DNA from: JBGOUJ01 sp041477005
GTDB lineage: Bacteria; Acidobacteriota; Terriglobia; Bryobacterales; JACQDG01
NCBI GenBank assembly: GCA_041477005.1
Contig: JBGOUJ010000238.1
Coordinates: forward strand, 1-10,374
Direction: 5' to 3'
Length of the DNA: 10,374 nt
Part shown: piece after piece, positions 1 through 6,744 of the stretch
Layout of the letters: the number at the start of each line of letters is the position of its first letter
Numbering within the stretch: the first letter of the stretch is position 1
The notes under the pieces: model-generated
Databases searched by the model: none
What the model was told of the DNA's origin: nothing
Seen by the model: only the letters and a program-made list of their open reading frames with translations
Translations under genes and position numbers: made by a program

Positions 1-312
1 GGCTTATTGGTATTCGGTGTATCGTGGCGGCAGCCCTGGCCACTTGCGCTCCTGCAGTTCAGCTCCATGGTAGCGCCTGCGGGAAGCGACGGCAATCCTG
101 GATTAGATCTAAATCGCAATTGTTGTTATGGCGCACGGCCTTGGCAAGATAGTCGAGCAAGGCGACCGCCCGGTCACCGCAAGCCGTCATCCGATCAACC
201 ATTCCACGGAACTGGCGGAACTGCGGTGCATCCAGGAACTCGAACAAGACGTCGTTGACGTGAACCTGATTTCATCGCGGACATCGCCTGCACGCTGCGC
301 TATGATCTCTTC
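1..312. other. Left-edge region without a convincing gene
   Basis: I see no plus-strand gene here. On the minus strand a frame read from a TTG at 247 down to a TGA ending at 59 gives 62 residues (FEFLDAPQFRQFRGMVDRM near its start) with GC-rich third positions, so it could be a decayed gene fragment. It has no ATG at a sensible place, no Shine-Dalgarno and an in-frame TGA just upstream (272-274). A different minus-strand frame directly upstream is also open for about 17 codons but has no start codon. I recognise no family. No clear promoter for the gene at 313 is visible. Confidence 0.3.
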
Positions 313-1608
313 ATGACTAGACGCACTCTCTGTGCTCTACCCTGGCTTGGTGCTCGACTAACGGCCGCCGACTGGCCCAACTGGCGCGGCCCATCCTCCG
401 ATGGCGTCTCCCCCGAAAATTCTCTGCCGCTGAAATGGAGCCGCACGGAAAACGTCCGCTGGCGGGTCCCGCTCGCCGAACGCGGCAACTCCACACCAAT
501 TCTCTGGGGCGATCGCCTTTACCTCACGCAGCCGATCGAGAAGCAAAACCGCCGCACGCTGATGTGTCTGGACCGCGTCAGCGGCAAGACTCTGTGGCAG
601 ACCGGACTCGAGTATTCGGCTTCAGATCGGACTCACGCGAGCAATCCCTACTGCTCGTCCTCTCCCGTGACGGACGGCAAGCGCGTTTATGCCTGGCTGG
701 GCTCGGCGGGATTTCTCGCCTGCGATGCGAAAGGCCAAGAACTGTGGCGGCGCGACCTTGGCAAGCAGGATCACGTCTGGGGTTATGGCTCGTCCCCCAT
801 CCTCCATGGCGGCTTGGTAATCCTCAACTTCGGACCGGGTGATCCGTCTTTCCTTGTGGCGATGGATGCCGCCAGCGGCAAGACGGAATGGAAAGTCGAG
901 TTGGCGCCCCGGTTGCCCGCCGAGGATGTTGCCAAAGCGGGCGAGCTTCCGAAGCGGCCCGATGGCGCGGTACGCTCCGATTTCTTCGGGTCGTGGACGA
1001 CGCCTGTAATCGCGCGCGCGAGCAATCGTGATGAAATGGTGTGCAACCTTGCCCGCCGCGTTGCCGCATTCGATCCGAAGACGGGTCGAGAGCTGTGGAC
1101 CTGCGGCGGTTTCGCGGACTTGGCGTATGGATCGCCCGCGCCCGGCTTCGACGATAAGGGTCCACTCGTCGTCTCGCTCGGCGGTTTCGGCGGACCGGGG
1201 CTGGCTGTGCATTGCGGCGGCTCCGGAGATGTCACCGAGACCCGCCGTATCTGGCACGTCCCGCGCACGCCGGCGAGAATCGGCACTGCAGTGATTTACC
1301 AAGGCTACATTTACACAGTGGGGATCAATGGCGTTGCCGAATGCCTGGAGCTTGCTACCGGAAAGGCGGTCTGGACCCAGCGGCTCGCCGGGAAGCAGGG
1401 GAACAACGCCATCTGGTCGTCGCCGCTGCGCAACGGGGATCGGCTCTATGTGATGAATCAATCCGGCGATACGTTTGTTTATCGTGCCAGTCCGCACTTT
1501 GAATTACTGGCCGCGAATGCGCTGGAGGAAGACACGAACTCCTCGGTCGTAGCTTCCGGCGGTGAGGTCTTCCTGCGTACGCACCAAAGCCTCTGGTGCA
1601 TCGCGTAG
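313..1608 (+). CDS. Exported PQQ-like beta-propeller repeat protein
   Basis: A 431-residue protein of the PQQ-binding-like beta-propeller (quinoprotein/BamB-like) superfamily. The N-terminus MTRRTLCALPWLGARLTAA looks like a short export signal with an RR pair and a likely cleavage near Ala18-Ala19. It is followed by WPNWRGPSSDGVSPE, the opening block typical of these proteins (WRGP..DG). At least five blade motifs of the D..(S/T)GK..LW type are visible, at about residues 87-95 (DRVSGKTLW), 138-145 (DAKGQELW), 185-193 (DAASGKTEW), 254-262 (DPKTGRELW) and 346-354 (ELATGKAVW). The family is usually periplasmic or secreted and often lacks the PQQ-binding residues, so no enzyme activity is inferred. 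The ATG at 313 has no clear Shine-Dalgarno but sits exactly at the signal peptide. The gene stands alone, with the mtaB cluster convergent downstream. Confidence 0.85.
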   Translation: MTRRTLCALPWLGARLTAADWPNWRGPSSDGVSPENSLPLKWSRTENVRWRVPLAERGNSTPILWGDRLYLTQPIEKQNRRTLMCLDRVSGKTLWQTGLEYSASDRTHASNPYCSSSPVTDGKRVYAWLGSAGFLACDAKGQELWRRDLGKQDHVWGYGSSPILHGGLVILNFGPGDPSFLVAMDAASGKTEWKVELAPRLPAEDVAKAGELPKRPDGAVRSDFFGSWTTPVIARASNRDEMVCNLARRVAAFDPKTGRELWTCGGFADLAYGSPAPGFDDKGPLVVSLGGFGGPGLAVHCGGSGDVTETRRIWHVPRTPARIGTAVIYQGYIYTVGINGVAECLELATGKAVWTQRLAGKQGNNAIWSSPLRNGDRLYVMNQSGDTFVYRASPHFELLAANALEEDTNSSVVASGGEVFLRTHQSLWCIA

Positions 1609-1753
1609 CCCAAGGTGCAGGCCCTCCGTGGCGTGTTCCTTGCGTCGGAACCCGCATGAATAAAGGCGCCGGAAAGCATCACAAGGTTAGGTCTGTCTCG
1701 TTCAAAACGGGAATCCGCTCTAAAGCTGGCGCGCCCCCGTTCTATCCCGACTG
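1609..1753. other. Intergenic spacer, nothing recognised
   Basis: This lies between the stop of the beta-propeller gene and the amidohydrolase remnant. I see no open frame, strong hairpin or terminator. The frame that carries the amidohydrolase remnant is closed upstream by a TAA at 1721-1723, so the rest of that gene is not here. Confidence 0.4.
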
Positions 1754-1846
1754 GACCTGGCGCTTTACGACGGCGATCCCTTCGAGTACCGCACGCACCT
1801 CACCGGCGTGGTCGTGCGAGGCAAAACTCCCCCAACGTCCCGGTGA
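1754..1846 (+). pseudogene. C-terminal remnant of an amidohydrolase
   Basis: Thirty codons in one frame end at TGA 1844-1846 and include LYDGDPFEYRTH followed by LTGVVVRGK. Metal-dependent amidohydrolases of the imidazolonepropionase/prolidase-like group commonly end with a strand of the form DADL.L.DGDPFEY.THV..V...G, so this matches the last ~25 residues of such an enzyme. Everything upstream is missing: there is no start codon, no metal-binding histidines, and a TAA lies in frame at 1721. The last ~15 codons overlap, antiparallel, the 3' end of mtaB (stop at 1800-1802). It is probably the debris of a deleted neighbour. The match is short and rests on motif recall, so chance similarity is possible. 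Confidence 0.5.
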
Positions 1847-3167
1847 TCTCCACTTCCACGAGGTGATTGGATGGCAGCCTCTCGCCGGGAATCAGAACCT
1901 TCACGTAGTTGTCGCTGAGGGCGACGGTCCCGAGCGAGTGCTCCTGGTCGAGCGTCAGCACGGCCAGCGTCCGGCCGGCGAGAGACTGCCGAAATGCCGA
2001 CCCCTTCTCCGCCGCCAGCTCCCGCAAGATCCGGTTGCGCTCGCGCTTCACCGGCGCCGGCACTTGACCGGGCATCTCGGCCGCGGGCGTCGAAGGGCGC
2101 GCCGAATAGGTGAAGACGTGGAGGTAGGTGAAGGGCAGATCCTGGATGACCCGATGTGTCTGCTCGAAGTCTTCGTCGGTTTCGCCGGGGAAGCCGACCA
2201 TCACGTCGGCGCCGAAGGCGGCCTGGGGCATCCGCTCGTGAGCCTTGCGGATGCGGTCGGCGTAGTGGCGCGCGCGGTAGCGGCGATGCATCCGGCGCAA
2301 AATGCCGTCGGAGCCCGATTGCAGCGGCGCGTGGACGTGCCGGGCGAAGCGCGGCTCGCCGGCCATCAGATCGAGCAGCTCGTCGGTCCAGTCCATCGGC
2401 TCGACCGAGCTCAGGCGCAGGCGGCCGATTGGGGTCTCCGCGAGCACTCGCCGAAGCAGGCCGGCAAGACGGGGCGGGGAGGGGTCCGGGTCGCCCCGGA
2501 GATCGCGGCCCCAGCGGCCCAGATTGATGCCGCTTAGCACCACTTCGCGATAACGGGCGGCCAGCGAGCCGACCTGTGCGATCACTTGATCGGCAGTCGC
2601 GCTGCGGCTGCGGCCCCTCACCGAGGGGATGATGCAGAACGAGCAGCGGTTGTTGCAGCCGTCCTGGATCTTGAGGTTGGGCCGGGTGCGGTCGTGGATC
2701 GACTCTTCGACCGGGCCGGATAGGAAGGCCGCTTGCCGGGAAATGTCGCTGACGAAGATCTGGCCGTGGAACTCCAGGGCGTCGCCGGCCTGGAACTTTG
2801 GGCCGCCCTGGCGGGGGGCCGGGGCGATTCGGATCAGGTCGGCGAGCTCGTGCTTGTGGGAATTGCCGACAACCCAGGTGACGCCGGGCAGCGCCGCCAA
2901 CTCCGCGGGCGCGCGCTGGGCATAGCAGCCGGTGACCAGGATCCGGGCGCTGGGGTTCTCGCGATGGACGCGGCGGATAGCCTGCCGGGCATCTTCGTCG
3001 GCCGCGGCGGTCACGGTGCAGGTATTCAGCACTACCAGCGCGGCTTCGGCGCGGGCAGCCGCCGGCTCCAGCCCCTGCCCGCGCAGGGCGGTCTCAATGG
3101 CCGCGCCGTCGGCCTGCGTGGCGCGGCAGCCGAAGTTTTGGACGTAGAAACTCCCGCTGGATGTCAT
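1800..3167 (-). CDS. mtaB: tRNA methylthiotransferase, MtaB-like (radical SAM)
   Basis: A 455-residue methylthiotransferase of the MiaB/RimO/MtaB family. MtaB converts t6A37 to ms2t6A37 in tRNAs that read ANN codons. The N-terminal UPF0004 domain has its three cluster cysteines at Cys14 (FGCRATQAD), Cys50 (NTCTVT) and Cys81 (GCYAQ). The radical SAM motif CNNRCSFC is at 171-178, followed by IIPSVRGR. A C-terminal TRAM-like strand region (about 395-450, ending ITGTLGEFCLA) should bind tRNA. The short FGCR.TQ.D opening favours MtaB over MiaB or RimO, but subfamily assignment by eye is not certain. The ATG at 3167 has no strong Shine-Dalgarno. The zinc-ribbon gene ends 39 bp upstream, so the two are likely co-transcribed. 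The 3' end runs into the amidohydrolase remnant on the other strand. Confidence 0.88.
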   Translation of the reverse strand: MTSSGSFYVQNFGCRATQADGAAIETALRGQGLEPAAARAEAALVVLNTCTVTAAADEDARQAIRRVHRENPSARILVTGCYAQRAPAELAALPGVTWVVGNSHKHELADLIRIAPAPRQGGPKFQAGDALEFHGQIFVSDISRQAAFLSGPVEESIHDRTRPNLKIQDGCNNRCSFCIIPSVRGRSRSATADQVIAQVGSLAARYREVVLSGINLGRWGRDLRGDPDPSPPRLAGLLRRVLAETPIGRLRLSSVEPMDWTDELLDLMAGEPRFARHVHAPLQSGSDGILRRMHRRYRARHYADRIRKAHERMPQAAFGADVMVGFPGETDEDFEQTHRVIQDLPFTYLHVFTYSARPSTPAAEMPGQVPAPVKRERNRILRELAAEKGSAFRQSLAGRTLAVLTLDQEHSLGTVALSDNYVKVLIPGERLPSNHLVEVEITGTLGEFCLARPRR

Positions 3168-3206
3168 GGGATGTAATCGACGGCGGGCCTGGGGCGGAAG
3201 GCAAAG

Positions 3207-3524
3207 CTACTGGGGCGCTCCCATCCCGCCGCTGGCGGCCGCGGCGCGGCGCTGCAGAAAACACTCCCGGCAAAACACCGGCCGCCCCTGCGTGGGCTTG
3301 AACGGCACGGTCGTTTGCTTGCCGCACTGCGAGCACACGGCCAGCGTCTCCGCCTTGTGCCCGCCGCCGCCGTGTCCGTGGCCGCGCTTGGTCTTGCAGG
3401 CGCGGCACCGCTTGGGCTCGTTCTTGAAATTCTTGTCGTGGAAGAACTGTTGTTCACCCGCCGTGAAGACAAACTCCGCTCCACACTCCGAGCACTTCAA
3501 CATACGGTCAACAAACTCTGGCAT
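3207..3524 (-). CDS. Small double zinc-ribbon protein
   Basis: A 105-residue protein with four CxxC pairs: Cys11/14 (CSEC), Cys40/43 (CRAC), Cys64/67 (CSQC) and Cys85/88 (CREC). They form two zinc ribbons joined by a Gly/His-rich linker (about 48-56). The first half, LKCSECGAEFVFTAGEQQFF, matches the 'probable zinc-ribbon' domain common in Acidobacteriota, Chloroflexi and Firmicutes, whose function is unknown. I chose the ATG at 3524 (MPEFVDRMLKC) over the longer frame from 3575 because AGGTG lies about 5 nt upstream of it and homologues begin about ten residues before the first cysteine. It lies between rpsU and mtaB, which suggests a role with RNA or ribosomes, but this is guilt by association. 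The tail is Ala/Gly-rich. Confidence 0.75.
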   Translation of the reverse strand: MPEFVDRMLKCSECGAEFVFTAGEQQFFHDKNFKNEPKRCRACKTKRGHGHGGGGHKAETLAVCSQCGKQTTVPFKPTQGRPVFCRECFLQRRAAAASGGMGAPQ

Positions 3525-3594
3525 CTGGCACCTGCGCTTCCGGCTGAAACCCGGGCCCTTCTGCGTCGTGGCCAAAGGGTCTTAATGATGCCAT

Positions 3595-3618
3595 GCGGGT
3601 CTGGCGCAGCCTTCCCGC
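3595..3618 (-). terminator. Hairpin between rpsU and the zinc-ribbon gene
   Basis: Arms GCGGG (3595-3599) and CCCGC (3614-3618) enclose an inner stem GGC/GCC (3603-3605 with 3609-3611). It lies just after the rpsU stop on the minus strand. No strong U-tract follows, so it could be a weak terminator or a processing/attenuation hairpin that lowers expression of the zinc-ribbon gene and mtaB relative to rpsU. Confidence 0.3.
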
Positions 3619-3642
3619 CCGTCTTCCCCGATTATGATCGCG

Positions 3643-3840
3643 CTATTCCACTTCGCGCCGCGACTTCTTGCGGTTGCGCTTGCGAGCCAGAGCCTGTTTC
3701 AGCCGCTTCTTTTCGCCCGGCTTCAAATAAAAGGAATGGCGCTTCACTTCCTTAATGATATCTTCCTGCTGCACCTTGCGCTTGAAGCGGCGAAGGGCGT
3801 TCTCCAGGGATTCGCCCTCTTGGAGCCTCACTTCAGCCAC
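3643..3840 (-). CDS. rpsU: 30S ribosomal protein S21
   Basis: A 65-residue basic protein, full length for bS21, a small-subunit protein near the anti-Shine-Dalgarno end of 16S rRNA that takes part in initiation. Family features include the opening VRLQEGESLENALRRFKRKV, then KRHSFYLKPGEKKR and a Lys/Arg-rich tail (ARKRNRKKSRRE). The ATG at 3840 is preceded on the minus strand by AAGGGGGG ending about 9 nt upstream, a strong Shine-Dalgarno. It is the first gene of the minus-strand group with the zinc-ribbon gene and mtaB. Its upstream region faces the glgC leader. Confidence 0.95.
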   Translation of the reverse strand: MAEVRLQEGESLENALRRFKRKVQQEDIIKEVKRHSFYLKPGEKKRLKQALARKRNRKKSRREVE

Positions 3841-3858
3841 GCGTAAACACCCCCCTTG

Positions 3859-3912
3859 CTAGATACGATCAAGTCAATATGACCGAGAGAATCCACTAGA
3901 TTGTATCGTATC
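3859..3912 (-). promoter_or_regulatory. Candidate rpsU promoter/operator region with inverted repeat
   Basis: GATACGAT (3862-3869) and ATCGTATC (3905-3912) form an 8-bp inverted repeat separated by 35 bp, and CTAGAT occurs at 3859-3864 and 3896-3901. On the minus strand TACAAT (complement of 3900-3905) is a fair -10. The nearest -35-like element, TTGCTG (complement of 3926-3931), is 20 bp away, which is longer than ideal. The AT-rich patch in a GC-rich background and its position upstream of rpsU support a promoter; the repeat could be an operator or a leader stem. Confidence 0.35.
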
Positions 3913-3927
3913 CGGACCAAGTTTGCA

Positions 3928-3971
3928 GCAAATCTTTTCTGGGCGAGCGCGGCAAATCTTTTCTTTGCCGC
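3928..3971. repeat. 13-bp direct repeat plus stem-loop between rpsU and glgC
   Basis: GCAAATCTTTTCT occurs exactly at 3928-3940 and 3952-3964. The second copy lies inside a perfect stem-loop, with arms GCGGCAAA (3949-3956) and TTTGCCGC (3964-3971) around a 7-nt loop. It sits between two divergent genes and so could be an operator pair or an element in either leader. No protein or RNA family is recognised. Confidence 0.5.
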
Positions 3972-4000
3972 CGGTTGCGGGCGGCGCGGGCCGGGCGTGC

Positions 4001-4006
4001 TATAAA
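4001..4006 (+). promoter_or_regulatory. Candidate -10 element for glgC-eno
   Basis: TATAAA stands out in a very GC-rich stretch about 98 bp before the glgC start. A TTGCGG at 3975-3980 is a possible -35, but the 20-bp spacing is long. Transcription starting near 4013 would put the large leader inverted repeat (4020-4091) at the very 5' end of the mRNA. Confidence 0.4.
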
Positions 4007-4019
4007 GGTGGGATAAGCT

Positions 4020-4091
4020 TTCCGAGCCGCGACCGGGAGAGAGCGGTTCCTGAGCGCCGCCCGACCGTTCCCTGACGGTCGCGGCTCGGAA
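4020..4091 (+). promoter_or_regulatory. glgC leader stem-loop overlapping the ribosome binding site
   Basis: TTCCGAGCCGCGACCG at 4020-4035 is the exact reverse complement of 4076-4091, a perfect 16-bp GC-rich stem with a 40-nt loop. The 3' arm ends in GGAA, which is the start of the GGAAGG Shine-Dalgarno (4088-4093) of glgC. The same 3' arm can instead pair locally: GACCGT (4063-4068) with ACGGTC (4075-4080) around a 6-nt loop, which is incompatible with the long stem at that arm's base. The leader can therefore fold in two exclusive ways, one of which hides part of the ribosome binding site. Whether a metabolite, temperature, protein or ribosome drives the switch is unknown; a DNA-level operator is the alternative. 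Confidence 0.5.
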
Positions 4092-4098
4092 GGCCTGG

Positions 4099-5364
4099 GT
4101 GTCGATGCAGAATGTCCTGACCATCCTGCTGGCCGGAGGCGCCGGCGAGCGGCTCTGGCCGCTCACGCGCGAGCGGGCCAAGCCGGCCGTTCCCTTCGGC
4201 GGCATCTACCGCATCATCGACATTACCCTCTCCAACTGCATCAATTCCGGCCTCCGCAAGGTGTACATCCTCACGCAGTACAAGGCCCTCAGCCTGAACC
4301 GCCACCTGCGCGCCGGCTGGAACATCCTGTCGCCCGAGATGGGCGACTTCATTGAGATCCTGCCGCCCATGAAGCGGGTGAGCGAAAACTGGTATCTCGG
4401 CACCGCCGATGCCGTCTACCAGAACCTGAGCAGCATCCTGGAAGAAGACACTCCCTACACGCTGATCCTGTCGGCCGACCACGTCTACAAAATGAATTAC
4501 GCCCAGATGATGGCCTGGCACCACAAGAAGAGGGCCGACGTCACGCTGGCGACCATCCAGGTTCCGCCGCCGGAGGCCCCGCGCTTCGGCATCACCGCCA
4601 TCGACGCGGATTGCCGCATCGTCGGCTTCGAGGAGAAGCCGCGGCACGGGCAGCCGCAGCCGTCGCGGTTCAACCCCGCCATGTGCAGCGCTTCGATGGG
4701 CGTGTATCTGTTTTCCACTCCGGTGCTGGCCGAGGCGCTGCGCCGCGATGCCGACGATCCCAACTCCAGCCACGATTTCGGGCACGACATCCTGCCGTGG
4801 CTGGCCCAGAAGGCGCGCGTTATCGCTTACGACTTCATCGATGAAAACAAGAAAGAAGTCCACTACTGGCGGGATATCGGGACCCTGGACGCCTACTACG
4901 ATGCTCACCTGGACCTGGTTTCGGTCAGCCCGGTGTTCAACCTCTACGACACTACCTGGCCCATCCGGACCTTCATGGAGCAATACCCGCCGGCCAAGTT
5001 CGTCTTTGCCGATGAGGGCCGGCGAATGGGCCTGGCGGTCGATTCCATCGTCTCCCACGGCTGCATCGTTTCCGGCGGGCGGGTGATCAGCAGCGTGCTT
5101 TCGCCGGGCGTGAGGATCAACAGCTTCTGCGAGGTGGAGCAGTCGATCCTGCTGTCGCACGTGGTGGTGGGCCGGCACAGCCGCATCCGCCGGGCTATCA
5201 TTGACCGCGACGTGAAGATTCCGGAGCACGCCGAGATCGGCTTCGACCTGGAGCGCGACCGCGCTAACGGCTTCGTGGTGACCGACAGCGGCATCGTGGT
5301 AGTCGACCGGGATCTTATGGCGCTGTACCACGCGGCGCCGCCGGTGGAAAAGAGCATCGCGTAA
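4099..5364 (+). CDS. glgC: Glucose-1-phosphate adenylyltransferase
   Basis: A 421-residue ADP-glucose pyrophosphorylase, which makes ADP-glucose from ATP and glucose 1-phosphate as the committed step of bacterial glycogen synthesis. Visible motifs are the nucleotide-binding loop LAGGAGERLWPLT (11-23), KPAVPFGG..RIIDITLSN (28-46), SADHVYKMNY (125-134) with the catalytic Asp, the sugar-phosphate site FEEKP (177-181) and HYWRDIGTLDAYYDAHLDL (255-273). A left-handed beta-helix follows from about residue 310. Length is typical. The frame opens at GTG 4099 (GGAAGG 5 nt upstream); ATG 4105 (11 nt spacing) gives MQNVLTILLAGG and is equally plausible. eno starts 5 bp after the stop. The leader stem-loop at 4020-4091 suggests post-transcriptional control. 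Confidence 0.95.
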   Translation: MSMQNVLTILLAGGAGERLWPLTRERAKPAVPFGGIYRIIDITLSNCINSGLRKVYILTQYKALSLNRHLRAGWNILSPEMGDFIEILPPMKRVSENWYLGTADAVYQNLSSILEEDTPYTLILSADHVYKMNYAQMMAWHHKKRADVTLATIQVPPPEAPRFGITAIDADCRIVGFEEKPRHGQPQPSRFNPAMCSASMGVYLFSTPVLAEALRRDADDPNSSHDFGHDILPWLAQKARVIAYDFIDENKKEVHYWRDIGTLDAYYDAHLDLVSVSPVFNLYDTTWPIRTFMEQYPPAKFVFADEGRRMGLAVDSIVSHGCIVSGGRVISSVLSPGVRINSFCEVEQSILLSHVVVGRHSRIRRAIIDRDVKIPEHAEIGFDLERDRANGFVVTDSGIVVVDRDLMALYHAAPPVEKSIA

Positions 5365-5369
5365 ATTCT

Positions 5370-6743
5370 ATGAGCGGAATCGTTCAAGTCAACGGCAGGG
5401 AGATTCTCGATTCTCGCGGCAACCCGACCGTGGAAGCCGACGTGGTATTGCTGGGCGGCGGGCGCGGCCGCGCCGCCGTGCCGTCCGGAGCCTCGACCGG
5501 CGAGCATGAGGCGGTGGAGCTGCGCGACGGCGACGCTTCCCGCTACCTGGGCAAGGGCGTCCGGCGCGCGGTCGGCCACATCAACCAGGAACTGGCCGCG
5601 GCGCTCATGGGGCAGGATGCCGCCGACCAGGCCCGAATCGACCGCCTGATGATCGATCTCGACGGCACCAAGAACAAATCCCGCCTTGGCGCCAACGCCA
5701 TTTTGGCCGTCTCGATGGCCGTCGCTCGGGCGGCGGCCGACCATAGGCGCCTGCCGCTCTACCGCTATCTCGGCGGCGTTGGGGCGCGGCTGCTGCCGGT
5801 TCCGCTGATGAACGTCCTCAACGGCGGCGTCCACGCCGACAATTCGGTCGACTTGCAGGAGTTCATGATCGTCCCCTACGGCGCCGCCCGCTTTGCGGAG
5901 GCGCTGCGCATGGGCGTCGAAACCTTCCATGCGCTGAAAAAAGTGCTCAAGAAGCGCGGCTACTCGACCTCGGTGGGCGATGAGGGCGGCTTCGCCCCCA
6001 ATCTGAAATCCAACGAGGAAGCGGTCGAGGTGCTCCTCGAAGCCATTACCGCCGCCGGCTATAAGCCCGGCCACCAGATCGGCCTGGCCCTGGATCCGGC
6101 TTCCAGCGAGTTTTTCGACAAGGGCAAATACGTCTTTAAGAAATCGGACAAGAGCGCGCGCACGAGCGATCAGATGGTTCAGTTCTATGCCGAGTGGGTC
6201 CGGCAATACCCCATCGTCTCGATCGAAGACGGCATGGCCGAGGACGACTGGGAAGGCTGGCGCACCCTCACCGCCGAGCTGGGGCCGCGGATCCAGTTGG
6301 TGGGCGACGATGTGTTCGTCACCAACACCGCGCGTCTGGCGCGGGGAATCGAGGAGGGGATCGCCAACTCGATCCTGATCAAGGTGAACCAGATCGGCAC
6401 CCTGACCGAGACCCTCGAAGCGATGGATATGGCGGCCCGCGCGGGCTACACCGCGGTGGTCTCCCACCGCTCAGGCGAGACCGAAGACGCTTTCATCGCC
6501 GACCTGACCGTGGCCACCGGCGCCGGCCAGATCAAGACCGGCTCCGCCAGCCGCACCGACCGGCTGGCCAAGTACAATCAGTTGCTCAGGATCGAGGAAG
6601 AGATCTCTGACGGAGCGCGGTTCCTGGGGCGAGAGACGTTTTGCAGGCGGGTTAAGGATGCTGGGCGACCGGCCGTTCGGGAAAGCGCCATTCAAGAAAG
6701 CCAAGGCAAAAGGCAAATCGCAAAAGGCAAAAGGCAAAAATGA
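5370..6743 (+). CDS. eno: Enolase with an atypical C-terminal tail
   Basis: Phosphopyruvate hydratase, the glycolytic interconversion of 2-phosphoglycerate and phosphoenolpyruvate. The catalytic set is complete: GASTGEHEAVEL loop (40-51), Glu164 (DLQEF), Glu205 (GDEGGF), Mg ligands Asp242 (ALDPASSEFF), Glu286 (SIEDGMAEDDW) and Asp313 (LVGDDVFVTN), Lys338 (LIKVNQIGT), HRS at 366-368 and Lys389 (IKTGS). There is no Shine-Dalgarno before ATG 5370, and glgC ends 5 bp earlier, so translation is probably coupled to glgC. At 457 residues it is about 30 longer than usual. The family ends close to the GRETF at 420-424, but here the frame continues through a basic tail ending GKRQIAKGKRQK, encoded by an AAAAGGC repeat. 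One more G in the GGG at 6649-6651 would create a stop at TAA 6653-6655. Confidence 0.95.
   Translation: MSGIVQVNGREILDSRGNPTVEADVVLLGGGRGRAAVPSGASTGEHEAVELRDGDASRYLGKGVRRAVGHINQELAAALMGQDAADQARIDRLMIDLDGTKNKSRLGANAILAVSMAVARAAADHRRLPLYRYLGGVGARLLPVPLMNVLNGGVHADNSVDLQEFMIVPYGAARFAEALRMGVETFHALKKVLKKRGYSTSVGDEGGFAPNLKSNEEAVEVLLEAITAAGYKPGHQIGLALDPASSEFFDKGKYVFKKSDKSARTSDQMVQFYAEWVRQYPIVSIEDGMAEDDWEGWRTLTAELGPRIQLVGDDVFVTNTARLARGIEEGIANSILIKVNQIGTLTETLEAMDMAARAGYTAVVSHRSGETEDAFIADLTVATGAGQIKTGSASRTDRLAKYNQLLRIEEEISDGARFLGRETFCRRVKDAGRPAVRESAIQESQGKRQIAKGKRQK
6703..6740 (+). repeat. AAAAGGC short tandem repeat at the 3' end of eno
   Basis: Several copies of AAAAGGC occur (6708-6714, 6722-6728, 6729-6735) with degenerate neighbours from 6703. 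Read in the eno frame it gives a Lys/Gly/Arg/Gln tail. On the minus strand it supplies T-runs just past the hairpin at 6745-6768. It looks more like intergenic low-complexity sequence than protein-coding sequence. Confidence 0.6.
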
Positions 6744-6744
6744 A

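Noticed and set aside
1596..2537. 313-codon plus-strand open frame opposite mtaB
   Set aside because: It is the antisense shadow of a clear radical SAM methylthiotransferase; its His/Gly/Arg/Ala-rich composition has no domain.
4000..5331. Long minus-strand frame opposite glgC
   Set aside because: Complementary to a full-length glgC with all motifs; the long opening is a by-product of high-GC codon use.
4944..6467. 507-codon minus-strand frame across the glgC-eno junction
   Set aside because: It spans antisense to two well-supported genes and shows only composition-driven residues.
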